NCBI GenBank assembly: GCA_021647345.1
Contig: JAKIUX010000016.1
Location: 1 to 9,778, forward strand
Length of the DNA stretch: 9,778 nucleotides
DNA from: Hydrogenimonas sp.
GTDB lineage: Bacteria; Campylobacterota; Campylobacteria; Campylobacterales; Hydrogenimonadaceae
Direction of reading: 5' to 3'
Positions 1 through 6,622 of this stretch are shown here, in pieces. Under the pieces are notes generated by a model. The model worked only from the letters and a program-made list of their open reading frames with translations. It made no database searches and was not told where the DNA came from. The position numbers and the translations under genes are program-made. The stretch's first letter is position 1. The number at the start of each line of letters is the position of its first letter.

Positions 1-1136
1 TTTTCAATATTGATACAGAGAAGATGAGTTTGGTGTCTGTAATGGACGTATCACCTGCTTTGGGACCTTACGGTGTTGACAGCGAAACCGATAGAGAGGC
101 TTTTGCATTGACAAGAAGAAGCGATTCCATTGCTGTTATAGACTTCATAGATAACAGCGTTAAAAAGGTTATTCCGCTAAAGTTCCACCCCCGCTCAACC
201 GCCACACTGTCTGATCTTGATCTGGTTCTAGTCTCTGGAAAGACAAAGCCGATGTCAGTTACTATAGGTAAATATGACTATGAGATAAAACGCTATTTTG
301 GAGAGGATGTCTCAACCGATGTTAATCCGGTAGATTCCGCAAACTACTTTGGAGGAGGAAATGCCACAGGCCATCCATTCTGGCTTGCTGACGGTAAAAG
401 GTTTTTATTGCTCGATCGTGTAAACCGAAAGCTTTTAATATATGATAAAGATAATGAAATCCCGTTAGCTCAAATAGATACCGAGACAACTGCACACCAT
501 GTACTATTTTTACCCTCTGAGGTAGATTCTGCCGGCAACGGGACGTACTATATGGTCCTTGAGGGGCCAAATGATCCTGAAAATATGAGTATTCCAGCTG
601 CAGGAGTTATGAAATTTACGATAGATGCTTCAAGTAATATCACAGTAGATACAATATTCCACGCCGACCATAAAGATGGCGGAGCGCACCATGCAAGATT
701 TTATGGTGACAAATATCTATTTTTTCCTACATATAGCGGCAAAGTTTATGTAATAGACAAGAATACAATGAGCCCTGTAGCGACTTTTCAAGCCGGTTTG
801 GGCGCAGGGCATATAACATTTTCAATTCCTAAGAGAATGGCGGTTGTAACCAACCATAAAGCTACCTATGTAACCGTCGTAAATCTCTCTAATCCCCAAA
901 ACCCTAAAGTTGTTGCAAATGTTGAGGTAGCCAGACCCCTGACTGCTGAAGAGTGGGCAGCAGGAAAAAATGCCCAGGCGCACACCAGCCATATTGATGA
1001 AACGGGAAGATTTTTCTATAGTTGCGCAAACTGTGAAGCGAAGTTTTATCAGTTAGATCTTGACTATTTGTGGCTATCAAGGTCTATACACCTGCCTGGA
1101 ACATATGTAGCTATGGGAGACTTTGTTAGATTTTGA
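1..1136 (+). CDS. Histidine-rich beta-propeller protein (YVTN/cytochrome-d1-like fold), 5' partial
   Basis: The frame is open back to the window edge (codons F-N-I-D-T-E-K precede the first ATG at 24), so the true start lies upstream and the 370 residues from that ATG are a minimum. The repeats look like propeller blades: SIAVIDFID, KLLIYDKDN, KVYVIDKNT and VTVVNLSNPQ are strand-turn units of YVTN/WD40-like propellers. Numbering from the ATG at 24, histidines recur once per blade: H117 (ATGHPFW), H158-H159 (TAHHVLF), H222-H223 (GAHHARF), H263 (GAGHITF), and H320 and H323 (HTSHID). A Cys pair follows in SCANCE (C334, C337). This arrangement suggests a metal or haem site at the propeller axis, but that is inference. 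Any export signal would lie outside the window, so location is unknown; related propellers are often periplasmic. The fold is fairly sure, the function is not. Confidence 0.75.
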   Translation, partial: FNIDTEKMSLVSVMDVSPALGPYGVDSETDREAFALTRRSDSIAVIDFIDNSVKKVIPLKFHPRSTATLSDLDLVLVSGKTKPMSVTIGKYDYEIKRYFGEDVSTDVNPVDSANYFGGGNATGHPFWLADGKRFLLLDRVNRKLLIYDKDNEIPLAQIDTETTAHHVLFLPSEVDSAGNGTYYMVLEGPNDPENMSIPAAGVMKFTIDASSNITVDTIFHADHKDGGAHHARFYGDKYLFFPTYSGKVYVIDKNTMSPVATFQAGLGAGHITFSIPKRMAVVTNHKATYVTVVNLSNPQNPKVVANVEVARPLTAEEWAAGKNAQAHTSHIDETGRFFYSCANCEAKFYQLDLDYLWLSRSIHLPGTYVAMGDFVRF

Positions 1137-1238
1137 ACGGTGTGTAAAGGGGCGTGACTGATGGAAAGGGAAATATTATCGAATCCAAAGAATAACGCCA
1201 ATTTAAATTTATTACGCCACCAATAAATAAAATTCATT

Positions 1239-1436
1239 CTAAGCTGATGTATACTTTACCGCATCATGTTGAAAAAAGTTAGCCACTTTCTGAGGGTTGT
1301 TTTGTAGTGATTGCATATAGTTTCTTGTATTGCGTTCAAGCTCCTCCTATAATACATAATAAGCAGAGCCATCACCATCAGGGATGGTATCTGCTGAAAA
1401 AGTTGTGTTAGCATAAAGACGGTTGATGTAGTCGCT
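1239..1436 (-). pseudogene. C-terminal remnant of an unrecognised protein gene, with an in-frame TAG
   Basis: One minus-strand frame reads like real protein on both sides of a single internal stop. Before it comes SDYINRLYANTTFSADTIPD followed by GDGSAYYVL. A TAG lies at 1349-1347. After it comes EELERNTRNYMQSLQNNPQK followed by VANFFQHDAVKYTSA, ending in a TAG at 1241-1239. Upstream the frame ends in TAA (1439-1437) with further stops behind it, where the IS110-type non-coding sequence appears to begin. The simplest reading is a gene whose 3' end survived an IS insertion and later gained a nonsense mutation (or the TAG is a sequencing error for a codon such as AAG or CAG). I do not recognise the family. 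The longer open frame over the same stretch (62 residues from 1444) looks less protein-like. Confidence 0.4.
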
Positions 1437-1444
1437 TTATGCAA

Positions 1445-1641
1445 TTCACAGTCAATGGCACTGAATGGACGATCTTTTTCTCCTTGTCAATAAGATGACC
1501 CGAGAAAGCTTATTGGATTCAGGCTAACCGAACTCACCGATGAAACGCTATTTGGAAGCAAGATAGGTGATATCTGCTTACCGTTCCATAGAGTAAGGAG
1601 GCTGTGAGACACAACCTGAAAAACTCAAGAGAGGAGCCGCT
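1445..1641 (+). ncRNA. Candidate IS110 bridge-RNA (seekRNA) region in the left end
   Basis: About 200 bases without a convincing reading frame lie directly upstream of the transposase start. In the IS110 group this is where the structured RNA that pairs with donor and target DNA is encoded. Two hairpins are visible. One has a 6-bp stem TTTCTC/GAGAAA (1477-1482 with 1502-1507) around a 19-base loop, inside which CTT/AAG can pair. The other has a 5-bp stem CTTAC/GTAAG (1577-1581 with 1593-1597) around the 11-base loop CGTTCCATAGA. Stem-loops with open loops are what guide loops look like, but the stems are short and I cannot fold the sequence here. The position is well supported by family knowledge; the RNA itself is inference. 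Confidence 0.35.
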
Positions 1642-1950
1642 ATGTTTTATGTTGGGATAGATATTGCCAAAAAGGAGCATGTTGCATGCGTTATGAGAGA
1701 AGATAATCTGCTTGAGATCAAGCCCTTTGTATTCTCTGCGTCTCAAAACGGTTTCAAAAAGCTTTTGGTGCAGCTTCAATCACTCTCGTGCGGTCTTGAT
1801 GATATCATCATAGGGATGGAGGCTACCGGACTTCTGTTTGAGAACCTCTACCGCTATTTGCAGAAGTTTTCCTATCGTGTGGTATTATTGAATCCATACC
1901 AGAGTGCAAAGTTCAGAGAGATGGATACAATGAAGCGTGTCAAGAGTGAT
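1642..1950 (+). pseudogene. IS110-family DEDD transposase, N-terminal fragment
   Basis: The start ATG at 1642 has a good ribosome site (AGAGGAG, 1629-1635). The first 103 residues carry the RuvC-like DEDD catalytic core in order: GIDIAKKEH with D7, GMEATG with E60, then KSD with D103 as the third acidic residue. Full-length family members have roughly 300-400 residues and a C-terminal domain with a catalytic serine. Here the family match stops at D103 (codon 1948-1950) and the frame runs into foreign sequence (KRRAKMYHRR) until a stop at 2038-2040. The break coincides with a TG dinucleotide and IS21-type end repeats, so the gene was interrupted by insertion. The product would lack the fourth Asp and the serine, so it should be inactive. 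Confidence 0.85.
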
Positions 1951-1965
1951 GTTAAACGACGCGCT

Positions 1966-2001
1966 AAAATGTACCACCGGCGACAACCAAAAATGTACCA
2001 C
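1966..2001 (+). repeat. Two direct copies of AAAATGTACCAC in the IS21 left end
   Basis: AAAATGTACCAC occurs at 1966-1977 and again at 1990-2001, exactly 24 bases apart, separated by CGGCGACAACCA. IS21-family ends carry such multiple spaced repeats, which bind the transposase. They lie between the TG end and the istA ribosome site, as expected for a left end. Confidence 0.75.
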
Positions 2002-2055
2002 GACGACCGAGAGAGGAGTTGCTACAATCCGGTAATTTAACACTGGAGTGTCGCA

Positions 2056-2601
2056 ATGATAAGCAAAGAGGAATTTGTCATGATTCATACATTGAAATCG
2101 AGAGGGTACAGTATACACGCTATAGCCAAGGCGATGGGGCTGGATCGAAGAACCGTCGCCAAACGGCTGAAGGAAAAGGAGCTGAAAAGCTACAGGAAGC
2201 GACACTATGCGTCCATTCTGGATCGTTACAAACCCTATATCGACCGCCGCATCGAGCAAGCACTTCCCGACAAGCTGCCCGCGACCGTCATCTGCGAAGA
2301 GATACGTGCTCAAGGGTATAAAGGAAGCCTGCGCGTTGTGCAGCGGTACATTCGCTCCTTGTTACCCAAACCCCAATCCGAACCGATCGTGCGCTTTGAA
2401 ACCGATCCGGGATATCAGGCCCAGGCGGACTGGACCGTTCTTCGAGGCGGTAAACAGCCGTTGTACGCATTTGTAATGGTACTAGGTTGCAGCCGAATGG
2501 CCTTTGTCTACTGCAGTGACAATATGCGTCAAGCAACTTGGCAAATGTGCCATGAAAAGGCGTTTGATTACTTCGGAGGGATACCGGAGAGGATAGTTAC
2601 G
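2056..2601 (+). pseudogene. istA: IS21-family transposase IstA, truncated at the 3' end
   Basis: The ATG at 2056 follows TGGAG (2044-2048) at good spacing. Residues 17-40 (GYSIHAIAKAMGLDRRTVAKR) form the N-terminal helix-turn-helix, and the DDE integrase core begins at about residue 117, with the first catalytic Asp D125 in QADW. The family signature GGIPERIV (174-181) is reached, but the next expected residues, with the second catalytic Asp, are missing. After V181 the frame enters the complement of a tRNA gene and ends at 2643 in the artefact WRTGRDSNPR, a typical spurious translation of tRNA 3' ends. Intact IstA proteins are usually about 400-500 residues, so well under half remains. The partner gene istB is absent. 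Non-functional. Confidence 0.88.
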
Positions 2602-2604
2602 AAG

Positions 2605-2695
2605 TGGCGGACAGGGAGGGATTCGAACCCTCGGTACCCGTAAAGGTACGCACCCTTAGCAGGGGTGTGGTTTCAGCCAGCTCACCCACCTGTCC
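2605..2695 (-). tRNA. tRNA-Ser (anticodon GCU), CCA encoded
   Basis: On the minus strand the gene has a 7-bp acceptor stem GGACAGG/CCTGTCC, a G discriminator and a genomically encoded CCA (2607-2605). The T arm contains GAGGGTTCGAATCCCTC. The anticodon loop CTGCTAA gives GCU, which reads AGC and AGU serine codons. A long variable arm (GCGTACCTTTACGGGTAC) is present, as in type II tRNAs such as tRNA-Ser. It is complete despite the truncated insertion sequence abutting its 3' end. Confidence 0.97.
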
Positions 2696-2709
2696 ATGAA
2701 GTGGATGAA

Positions 2710-2715
2710 ATTATA
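2710..2715 (-). promoter_or_regulatory. -10 box of the tRNA-Ser promoter
   Basis: TATAAT on the minus strand lies 14 bases upstream of the first tRNA base, leaving a short leader. No good -35 hexamer is seen 16-18 bases further upstream, which is usual for Campylobacterota sigma-70 promoters. Confidence 0.55.
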
Positions 2716-2730
2716 GCGGCTGCTTCTTAA

Positions 2731-2766
2731 TATACCGCTTAAATGGCTGATCTACCGACCGGTATA
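2731..2766. repeat. 7-bp inverted repeat TATACCG/CGGTATA upstream of tRNA-Ser
   Basis: TATACCG (2731-2737) and its perfect complement CGGTATA (2760-2766) are separated by 22 bases. One arm falls near the expected -35 region of the tRNA promoter, the other just after the end of the small minus-strand gene. It could be a regulator site or a weak hairpin; no T-run follows, so a terminator is unlikely. It may be chance. Confidence 0.25.
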
Positions 2767-2767
2767 G

Positions 2768-2911
2768 TTAAATCGCTTTTACCTCTCCAGATTTAATGAT
2801 GCTTTCAAGTAGGTTTTGAAGTCTTTTTGCAGACTTTAGATTCTCTTTTTTCGCCTCTTCTATCTTCTCCTTGAGCTTAACGATGAGCTCTACTTTGTCC
2901 ATTATCTTCAT
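2768..2911 (-). CDS. Small charged helical (coiled-coil) protein, 47 aa
   Basis: I choose the ATG at 2911 because AAAGGAG sits just upstream; a start at 2974 is possible in frame but has no such site. The product begins MKIMDKVELIVKLKEKIEEA and is almost entirely Lys/Glu/Leu with a heptad-like pattern (LKEKIEEAKKENLKSAKRLQ). It is predicted to be one long amphipathic helix with no membrane segment. The helix resembles the C-terminal helices of HsdS specificity subunits, but with its own ribosome site and no restriction genes nearby, a separate small protein is the better reading. It is divergent from the 34-residue membrane protein. Function unknown. Confidence 0.55.
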   Translation of the reverse strand: MKIMDKVELIVKLKEKIEEAKKENLKSAKRLQNLLESIIKSGEVKAI

Positions 2912-2985
2912 CTCGTCTCCTTTGTGGATTTTCTTATGCAAAAGATATAGCAAAATATGTTCCACCTTTTTCATACGCTTTTGGG

Positions 2986-2991
2986 TACAAT
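2986..2991 (+). promoter_or_regulatory. Possible -10 box for the small membrane protein gene
   Basis: TACAAT lies 26 bases before the ATG at 3018, in the interval between two divergent small genes. It would give a leader of about 20 bases with the ribosome site at 3008-3012. No clear -35 was found. Confidence 0.3.
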
Positions 2992-3017
2992 TGCTTACTC
3001 AATATTTAGGAGAGGTG

Positions 3018-3122
3018 ATGTTTCAGAAGTATGCCCCTTTGGTTTTTGTTATACTTTTTATCAGTTTCGTTGCGTGGATGATATGGGGGATGGAGACGGC
3101 GGTTCCTCAGGGGAAGTGGTAG
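3018..3122 (+). CDS. Small single-pass membrane protein, 34 aa
   Basis: The ATG at 3018 is preceded by AGGAG (3008-3012) at good spacing. The same frame stays open upstream to 2871, but that stretch lies antisense to the neighbouring small gene and reads like non-coding. The product MFQKYAPLVFVILFISFVAW... has a 14-residue hydrophobic core from about residue 8 to 22 (LVFVILFISFVAWMI). A short polar tail ends in PQGKW. One membrane helix is clear. Small membrane proteins of this kind often assist a larger complex, but no partner gene is adjacent. Function unknown; the call rests on the ribosome site and the hydrophobic segment. Confidence 0.5.
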   Translation: MFQKYAPLVFVILFISFVAWMIWGMETAVPQGKW

Positions 3123-3141
3123 AAAACGCACTCTATAGTGC
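3118..3141 (-). terminator. Weak hairpin at the end of pyrF
   Basis: On the minus strand GCACT-ATAG-AGTGC (3141-3128) forms a 5-bp stem with a 4-base loop, overlapping the pyrF stop codon and followed by GTTTTC. The T-run is short, so this is at best a weak terminator. It may also serve the convergent small gene ending at 3122. Confidence 0.35.
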
Positions 3142-3816
3142 TTGAAGAATCTTATCGACCGCTTTTACCGGATCTTTTGAGTTGTAGACCGGTCGTCCTA
3201 CGACGATGATGTCTACTTGCTCCTTTTTTGCCGTCTCTATGTCGGCTACTCTCTTTTGGTCGTCACTTGATTCTCCGAAGGGTTTTATGCCGGGAGTCAG
3301 TGTAAGAAAATCGCTTGCAGTTTCATGCTTAATCATCTTTGATTCAAGTACGCTGCATACCACACCGTCGAGTCCTGCTTGGTATGCCTGTAAAGAGAAC
3401 TCTTTTGTCTTCTTTTCTATTTCTGTGCCGTAGATCTCTTTGAAGCTGTGGTAATCGAATGATGTCAGAGCTGTAACGGCGAGTACGAGAGGGCGGTTTT
3501 GCAGGTCGTTAACTCTTTGCATAACTGCCTGCATCCCCTTTTTTCCAGCACTTGCGTGAATATTGAACATATCTACGCCAATATTTGTGATCTCTTCGGC
3601 GGCGTCGGCCATCGTATTTGGAATATCGTAAAGCTTCAGGTCCAAAAATATTTTAAAAGATGGACTTATGCTCTTTAACTCTTCAATAAACTCTCTTCCG
3701 TCCCTTATGTAGCTTCTAAAACCAACTTTGAGCCATATATCATACTTTTTCAGCTCTTTGGCCAATTCGATATTTTTCTGCCGTGTCGGCAGGTCGAGAG
3801 CGACGCATAGCTCCAT
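3133..3816 (-). CDS. pyrF: Orotidine 5'-phosphate decarboxylase
   Basis: The enzyme removes CO2 from OMP to give UMP, the last step of de novo pyrimidine synthesis in the cytoplasm. The 227-residue protein is a complete TIM barrel of normal bacterial PyrF length. The catalytic elements are visible: D8 (VALDLP), K30 (LKVG), the signature LDLKLYDIPNT with D59, K61 and D64, the phosphate-loop segment TPGIK (174-178) and VGRPV (206-210). The start ATG has an AAGAGG ribosome site. The gene is the last of the acs-lipoprotein-pyrF set, 33 bases after the lipoprotein gene, and has a TATAAT box in that gap, so it probably has its own promoter as well. The N-terminal sequence style fits Sulfurovum/Sulfurimonas-type PyrF. 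Confidence 0.96.
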   Translation of the reverse strand: MELCVALDLPTRQKNIELAKELKKYDIWLKVGFRSYIRDGREFIEELKSISPSFKIFLDLKLYDIPNTMADAAEEITNIGVDMFNIHASAGKKGMQAVMQRVNDLQNRPLVLAVTALTSFDYHSFKEIYGTEIEKKTKEFSLQAYQAGLDGVVCSVLESKMIKHETASDFLTLTPGIKPFGESSDDQKRVADIETAKKEQVDIIVVGRPVYNSKDPVKAVDKILQAL

Positions 3817-3840
3817 CTATATATCCTCTTTTTTAGGGTA

Positions 3841-3846
3841 ATTATA
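3841..3846 (-). promoter_or_regulatory. -10 box of an internal pyrF promoter
   Basis: TATAAT on the minus strand sits between the lipoprotein stop codon and pyrF, 24 bases before the ATG. That gives a leader of about 17 bases carrying the AAGAGG ribosome site. The same 24-base spacing is seen for the NDH-2 gene. The -35 region is not recognisable. Confidence 0.45.
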
Positions 3847-3849
3847 CCA

Positions 3850-4539
3850 CTATTCAAGAGGTTGAAGCGCATAGCGAAGTTTATGAGTGTCGCCTGCTAC
3901 AGGAATTTTGAGCATAAATAGCATACGTTTTGAGAAGTTCTCTTCAGGGAGCTGAACGACCATATAGCCTACTGTGACCTTGTGGGGCTCAAGAGTCGTA
4001 TTGTTGGGAAGTCTCGTATAGCAGAGATCTTCTCTAATCTCTTTGAAGATTTCGTGCAGTGCAGATTCGGTAGCGGTTAGCTCTGAAGCGGGCGTATCGG
4101 CCGATGGGTCCTGTATTACGCCATATTTTAGAAGTTGGTCTCTAAAGATGGTCGAATTTAGAAGGGGTTTGCATCTATTAGGCTTTTTAAAATACTCCTC
4201 TATCTCGGATATCGGCAGAAGCTTCATGTAGTTTTTAGGATTGAAAAAAGTTATATCGTCCCACTTAAGTTCAATCGTCTCATCGCTTAGATTCTCTATA
4301 GCAATTGCTAAAATTGCATCTTTGCCGGCCAAGATCGGGTTGTTGACGACCATCGCCGAGACTATGGAGTGCTCCAGAGGCGATGTGAAGACCTGCTTTC
4401 CGTCAATATAGTGGAGACTCTGAGCCGGCTCAGCTTGAGGAATGAGTACCGAAAAGTGAAGCTTTTCACTTTTTGTCGGCTTTTCGCCGCATCCGGTTAA
4501 AAAGATTAGAGCCAAAAACAGAGTCATCCACGCTTTCAC
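3850..4539 (-). CDS. Lipoprotein of unknown function
   Basis: I choose the GTG start at 4539, four bases after the acs stop, because it supplies the Lys of a lipoprotein signal peptide (MKAWMTLFLALIFLTGC) and has AGGA upstream. The next ATG (4527) would leave no positive charge. The lipobox LTGC puts the lipidated Cys at residue 17, followed by Gly rather than Asp, so outer-membrane sorting is plausible. The 229-residue protein has a beta-rich middle with an Ig-like pattern (AILAIAIENLSDETIELKWD), two further Cys (in NRCKPL and DLCYTR) that may pair, and a C-terminal beta segment (VGYMVVQLPEE). I recognise no family. Translation is probably coupled to acs, but a functional link to acetate metabolism is not shown. 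Confidence 0.85.
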   Translation of the reverse strand: MKAWMTLFLALIFLTGCGEKPTKSEKLHFSVLIPQAEPAQSLHYIDGKQVFTSPLEHSIVSAMVVNNPILAGKDAILAIAIENLSDETIELKWDDITFFNPKNYMKLLPISEIEEYFKKPNRCKPLLNSTIFRDQLLKYGVIQDPSADTPASELTATESALHEIFKEIREDLCYTRLPNNTTLEPHKVTVGYMVVQLPEENFSKRMLFMLKIPVAGDTHKLRYALQPLE

Positions 4540-4543
4540 ATCG

Positions 4544-6502
4544 CTATCCTATTACACAAGTTTGAATCTTGGCGACTATCGTCGGATCTTCAAGGGTTGA
4601 GATATCCTGTTTTATCTCATCCCCTTTGGCTATGGCGCGAAGTATTCGGCGCATAACCTTGCCTGAGCGGGTTTTTGGAAGGCCGGGTACCACTTTAATG
4701 GTGTCGCATTTGGCTATATTGCCTATCTCTTTGGCGATCACCTGGTTTATCTCTTTTGCAAGTTCCGCCTCTTCGCCGAAACTATCATCGGCATTTTTCA
4801 AAACTATGTAAGCGAATATACTCTCACCCTTTATATCGTCAGGTTTTCCTACGACGGCAACTTCTGCTACATGGGGGTGCTTCTTTATAGCCGCTTCTAT
4901 CTCTGCCGTTCCCATACGATGTCCCGATACGTTTATTACGTCATCAACGCGACCGGTTATTGTAATATAGCCATCTTCGTCAACTATGGCGCCGTCTCCT
5001 GAGAAGTAGACAGGTTTTCCATCTTTCTTGGCGTCGCCGAAGTAGCTCTTTTTGAAGCGCTCAGGGTCTCCCCATATGGTTCGAATCATGCTCGGCCACG
5101 GTTTTGTTATGCACAAAAGTCCCTGCTCTCCTGGAGCGGTCGGTGTGCCGTCGCGTTCTATTACCTCCGCCATTATTCCGGGAAGAGGGAATGTGGCGCA
5201 AGCCGGTTTTATAGGTGGAGCGCCGGGAAGCGGGCTTATCATATGTCCTCCGGTTTCAGTTTGCCACCATGTATCGACTATGGGGCATCTTCCGCCTCCG
5301 ATCTTTTCAAAATACCATTTCCATGCCGGCGGGTCTATAGGTTCGCCAACGGTTCCGAGAACCTTAAGTGAGCTTAGATCATACTTTTGCGGTTCATTTT
5401 CACCCATTTTGTGAAGAACTCTAATGGCTGTAGGGGCGGTATAAAACTGGTTTATCCTATACTCCTCTACCATCTTCCATGCGCGTCCGGCGTCAGGATA
5501 TGTAGGTACACCTTCGAACATAACGGTAGTAGCACCCATTGCAAGCGGACCGTAAACTATATATGTATGCCCTGTGATCCACCCTATGTCGGCGGTACAC
5601 CAGTATGTATCGTTCTCTTTTACGTCAAACACCCACTCCATCGTCATCTGCGCCCAAAGAATGTAGCCGGCTTGTGAGTGCTGAACACCCTTTGGCTTAC
5701 CGGTAGAGCCGGATGTGTAAAGAAGAAAGAGCGGATCTTCGCTATCCATAGGCTCTGGCTCGCAAACGTCGCTCTCTTGATCAATTAGCTCGTTGTAGCT
5801 GTAGTCTCTTCCTTCTATCCATACAACATCTTCGTTGTTTCTTTGAACTATAAGCACCTTTTCTACACAGTCGCATCCCTCTTCGAGGGCCGTATCTACC
5901 ACAGGTTTTAGCATGTAAGGCTTATCTTTTCTAAAAGCACCGTCAGCAGTTATGACCACTTTAGCTTCGGCGTCGATTATTCTGTCTCGAAGAGCTTCGG
6001 CGCTAAAACCGCCGAATACTACGGAGTGTATGGCGCCTATGCGCGCGCATGCGAGCATAGCAAAAGCAGCTTCAGGTATCATCGGCATATAAAGAACTAC
6101 TCTATCGCCCTTTTTTACGCCAAACCTGTTTTTAAGAAGGTTGGCAAAACGGTTGACGCTTCTATGCAGCTCCAGATATGTGATGATCTGCTTGTCACCT
6201 CTGTCCCCTTCGAAAATTATGGCCGCTTTGTTCTTTCTGCACTCAAGATGGCGATCTATACACTGGTAGCTAACATTGAGTTTGCCTCCTGTAAACCAGT
6301 TGTAAAATGGCGCGTTAGACTCATCGAGAACTTGCGTGAAAGGCTCGAACCAGTCGATCTTCTCTTTCGCCCAGTGGCCCCAAAAGCCTTCGTAATCCTC
6401 TTTTGCCCACTCCATTAACTCTTTATATTCGCACATATTCTTTATGCGCGCCTCTTTAGCCAGCTCTCTATTTGGATAGTAAAGCTCTTTTAATTCAGAC
6501 AT
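4544..6502 (-). CDS. acs: Acetyl-CoA synthetase (AMP-forming)
   Basis: The enzyme converts acetate, ATP and CoA to acetyl-CoA, AMP and diphosphate via acetyl-AMP, in the cytoplasm. Full length at 652 residues, matching typical Acs. Domains: ACAS N-terminal region (about 30-90), the large AMP-binding domain with the P-loop [12 protein letters not shown] (262-273), and TWWQTETGG (411-419), whose Trp shapes the acetate pocket. [15 protein letters not shown] (517-531) is the hinge and CoA region. The small C-terminal domain has PKTRSGK (609-615), whose K615 matches the lysine that Pat-type acetyltransferases modify to switch off Acs in other bacteria. The ATG at 6502 has a strong AAAAGGAG ribosome site. 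It leads the set with the lipoprotein and pyrF. No frameshift or missing residue is seen. Confidence 0.98.
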   Translation of the reverse strand: MSELKELYYPNRELAKEARIKNMCEYKELMEWAKEDYEGFWGHWAKEKIDWFEPFTQVLDESNAPFYNWFTGGKLNVSYQCIDRHLECRKNKAAIIFEGDRGDKQIITYLELHRSVNRFANLLKNRFGVKKGDRVVLYMPMIPEAAFAMLACARIGAIHSVVFGGFSAEALRDRIIDAEAKVVITADGAFRKDKPYMLKPVVDTALEEGCDCVEKVLIVQRNNEDVVWIEGRDYSYNELIDQESDVCEPEPMDSEDPLFLLYTSGSTGKPKGVQHSQAGYILWAQMTMEWVFDVKENDTYWCTADIGWITGHTYIVYGPLAMGATTVMFEGVPTYPDAGRAWKMVEEYRINQFYTAPTAIRVLHKMGENEPQKYDLSSLKVLGTVGEPIDPPAWKWYFEKIGGGRCPIVDTWWQTETGGHMISPLPGAPPIKPACATFPLPGIMAEVIERDGTPTAPGEQGLLCITKPWPSMIRTIWGDPERFKKSYFGDAKKDGKPVYFSGDGAIVDEDGYITITGRVDDVINVSGHRMGTAEIEAAIKKHPHVAEVAVVGKPDDIKGESIFAYIVLKNADDSFGEEAELAKEINQVIAKEIGNIAKCDTIKVVPGLPKTRSGKVMRRILRAIAKGDEIKQDISTLEDPTIVAKIQTCVIG

Positions 6503-6545
6503 TTTTACTCCTTTTTGCCGAATATTGTGCCCAATTTTTTTAGAT

Positions 6546-6551
6546 AGTATA
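6546..6551 (-). promoter_or_regulatory. Candidate -10 box of the acs promoter
   Basis: TATACT on the minus strand lies in the 120-base gap between the NDH-2 stop codon and acs, 43 bases before the acs ATG. Several other AT-rich hexamers nearby could serve instead, and no clear -35 or activator site is evident. The rest of the gap is AT-rich with nothing else recognised. Confidence 0.3.
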
Positions 6552-6622
6552 GCGTATAAGATTAGATTAATAGTAACGATAAAGCTTTTTCTAAAAGTAA
6601 ACTTTTGTTATGTTGATATTCT

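Larger units (their letters stand above)
1440..1950 (+). mobile_element. IS110-family insertion sequence, left part only
   Basis: The remnant consists of about 200 bases of non-coding left end followed by the first third of a DEDD transposase gene. The left boundary is an estimate: it is placed where the minus-strand gene remnant loses its reading frame. The right boundary is where the transposase is cut by the left end of an IS21-type element. The C-terminal part of the transposase and the right end of the element are absent from the window, so it cannot move on its own. IS110 elements have no long terminal inverted repeats, so the exact edge cannot be read from sequence alone. Confidence 0.65.
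1950..2601 (+). mobile_element. IS21-family insertion sequence, left part only
   Basis: The left end is inferred at the TG at 1950-1951, inside the IS110 transposase gene. Two end repeats and the start of istA follow. The rest of istA, all of istB and the right end are missing; the element stops within a few bases of the tRNA-Ser 3' end. The right target-site duplication is therefore lost. Its coding sequence is visibly more GC-rich than the surrounding Campylobacterota genes, which fits a recently arrived element. Order of events: IS110 inserted, then IS21 into it, then a deletion or recombination removed the right part of both. Confidence 0.75.

Noticed and set aside
1193..1220. AATTTAAATT palindrome flanked by two ACGCCA/ACGCCAC copies after the propeller gene
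   Set aside because: Short, AT-rich and without a T-run or stem of useful GC; not a supported terminator or IS end.
1256..1444. 62-residue minus-strand frame with a hydrophobic stretch
   Set aside because: It overlaps the more protein-like frame of the gene remnant, which is shifted by one base, and has no ribosome site; its composition is not convincing.
2599..2643. C-terminal extension of IstA (TKWRTGRDSNPRYP)
   Set aside because: This is antisense translation of the tRNA-Ser 3' half; the true IstA match ends at 2598.
4569..6418. Several open frames on the plus strand opposite acs and the lipoprotein gene
   Set aside because: They are antisense shadows of well-identified genes; no ribosome sites or recognisable motifs.
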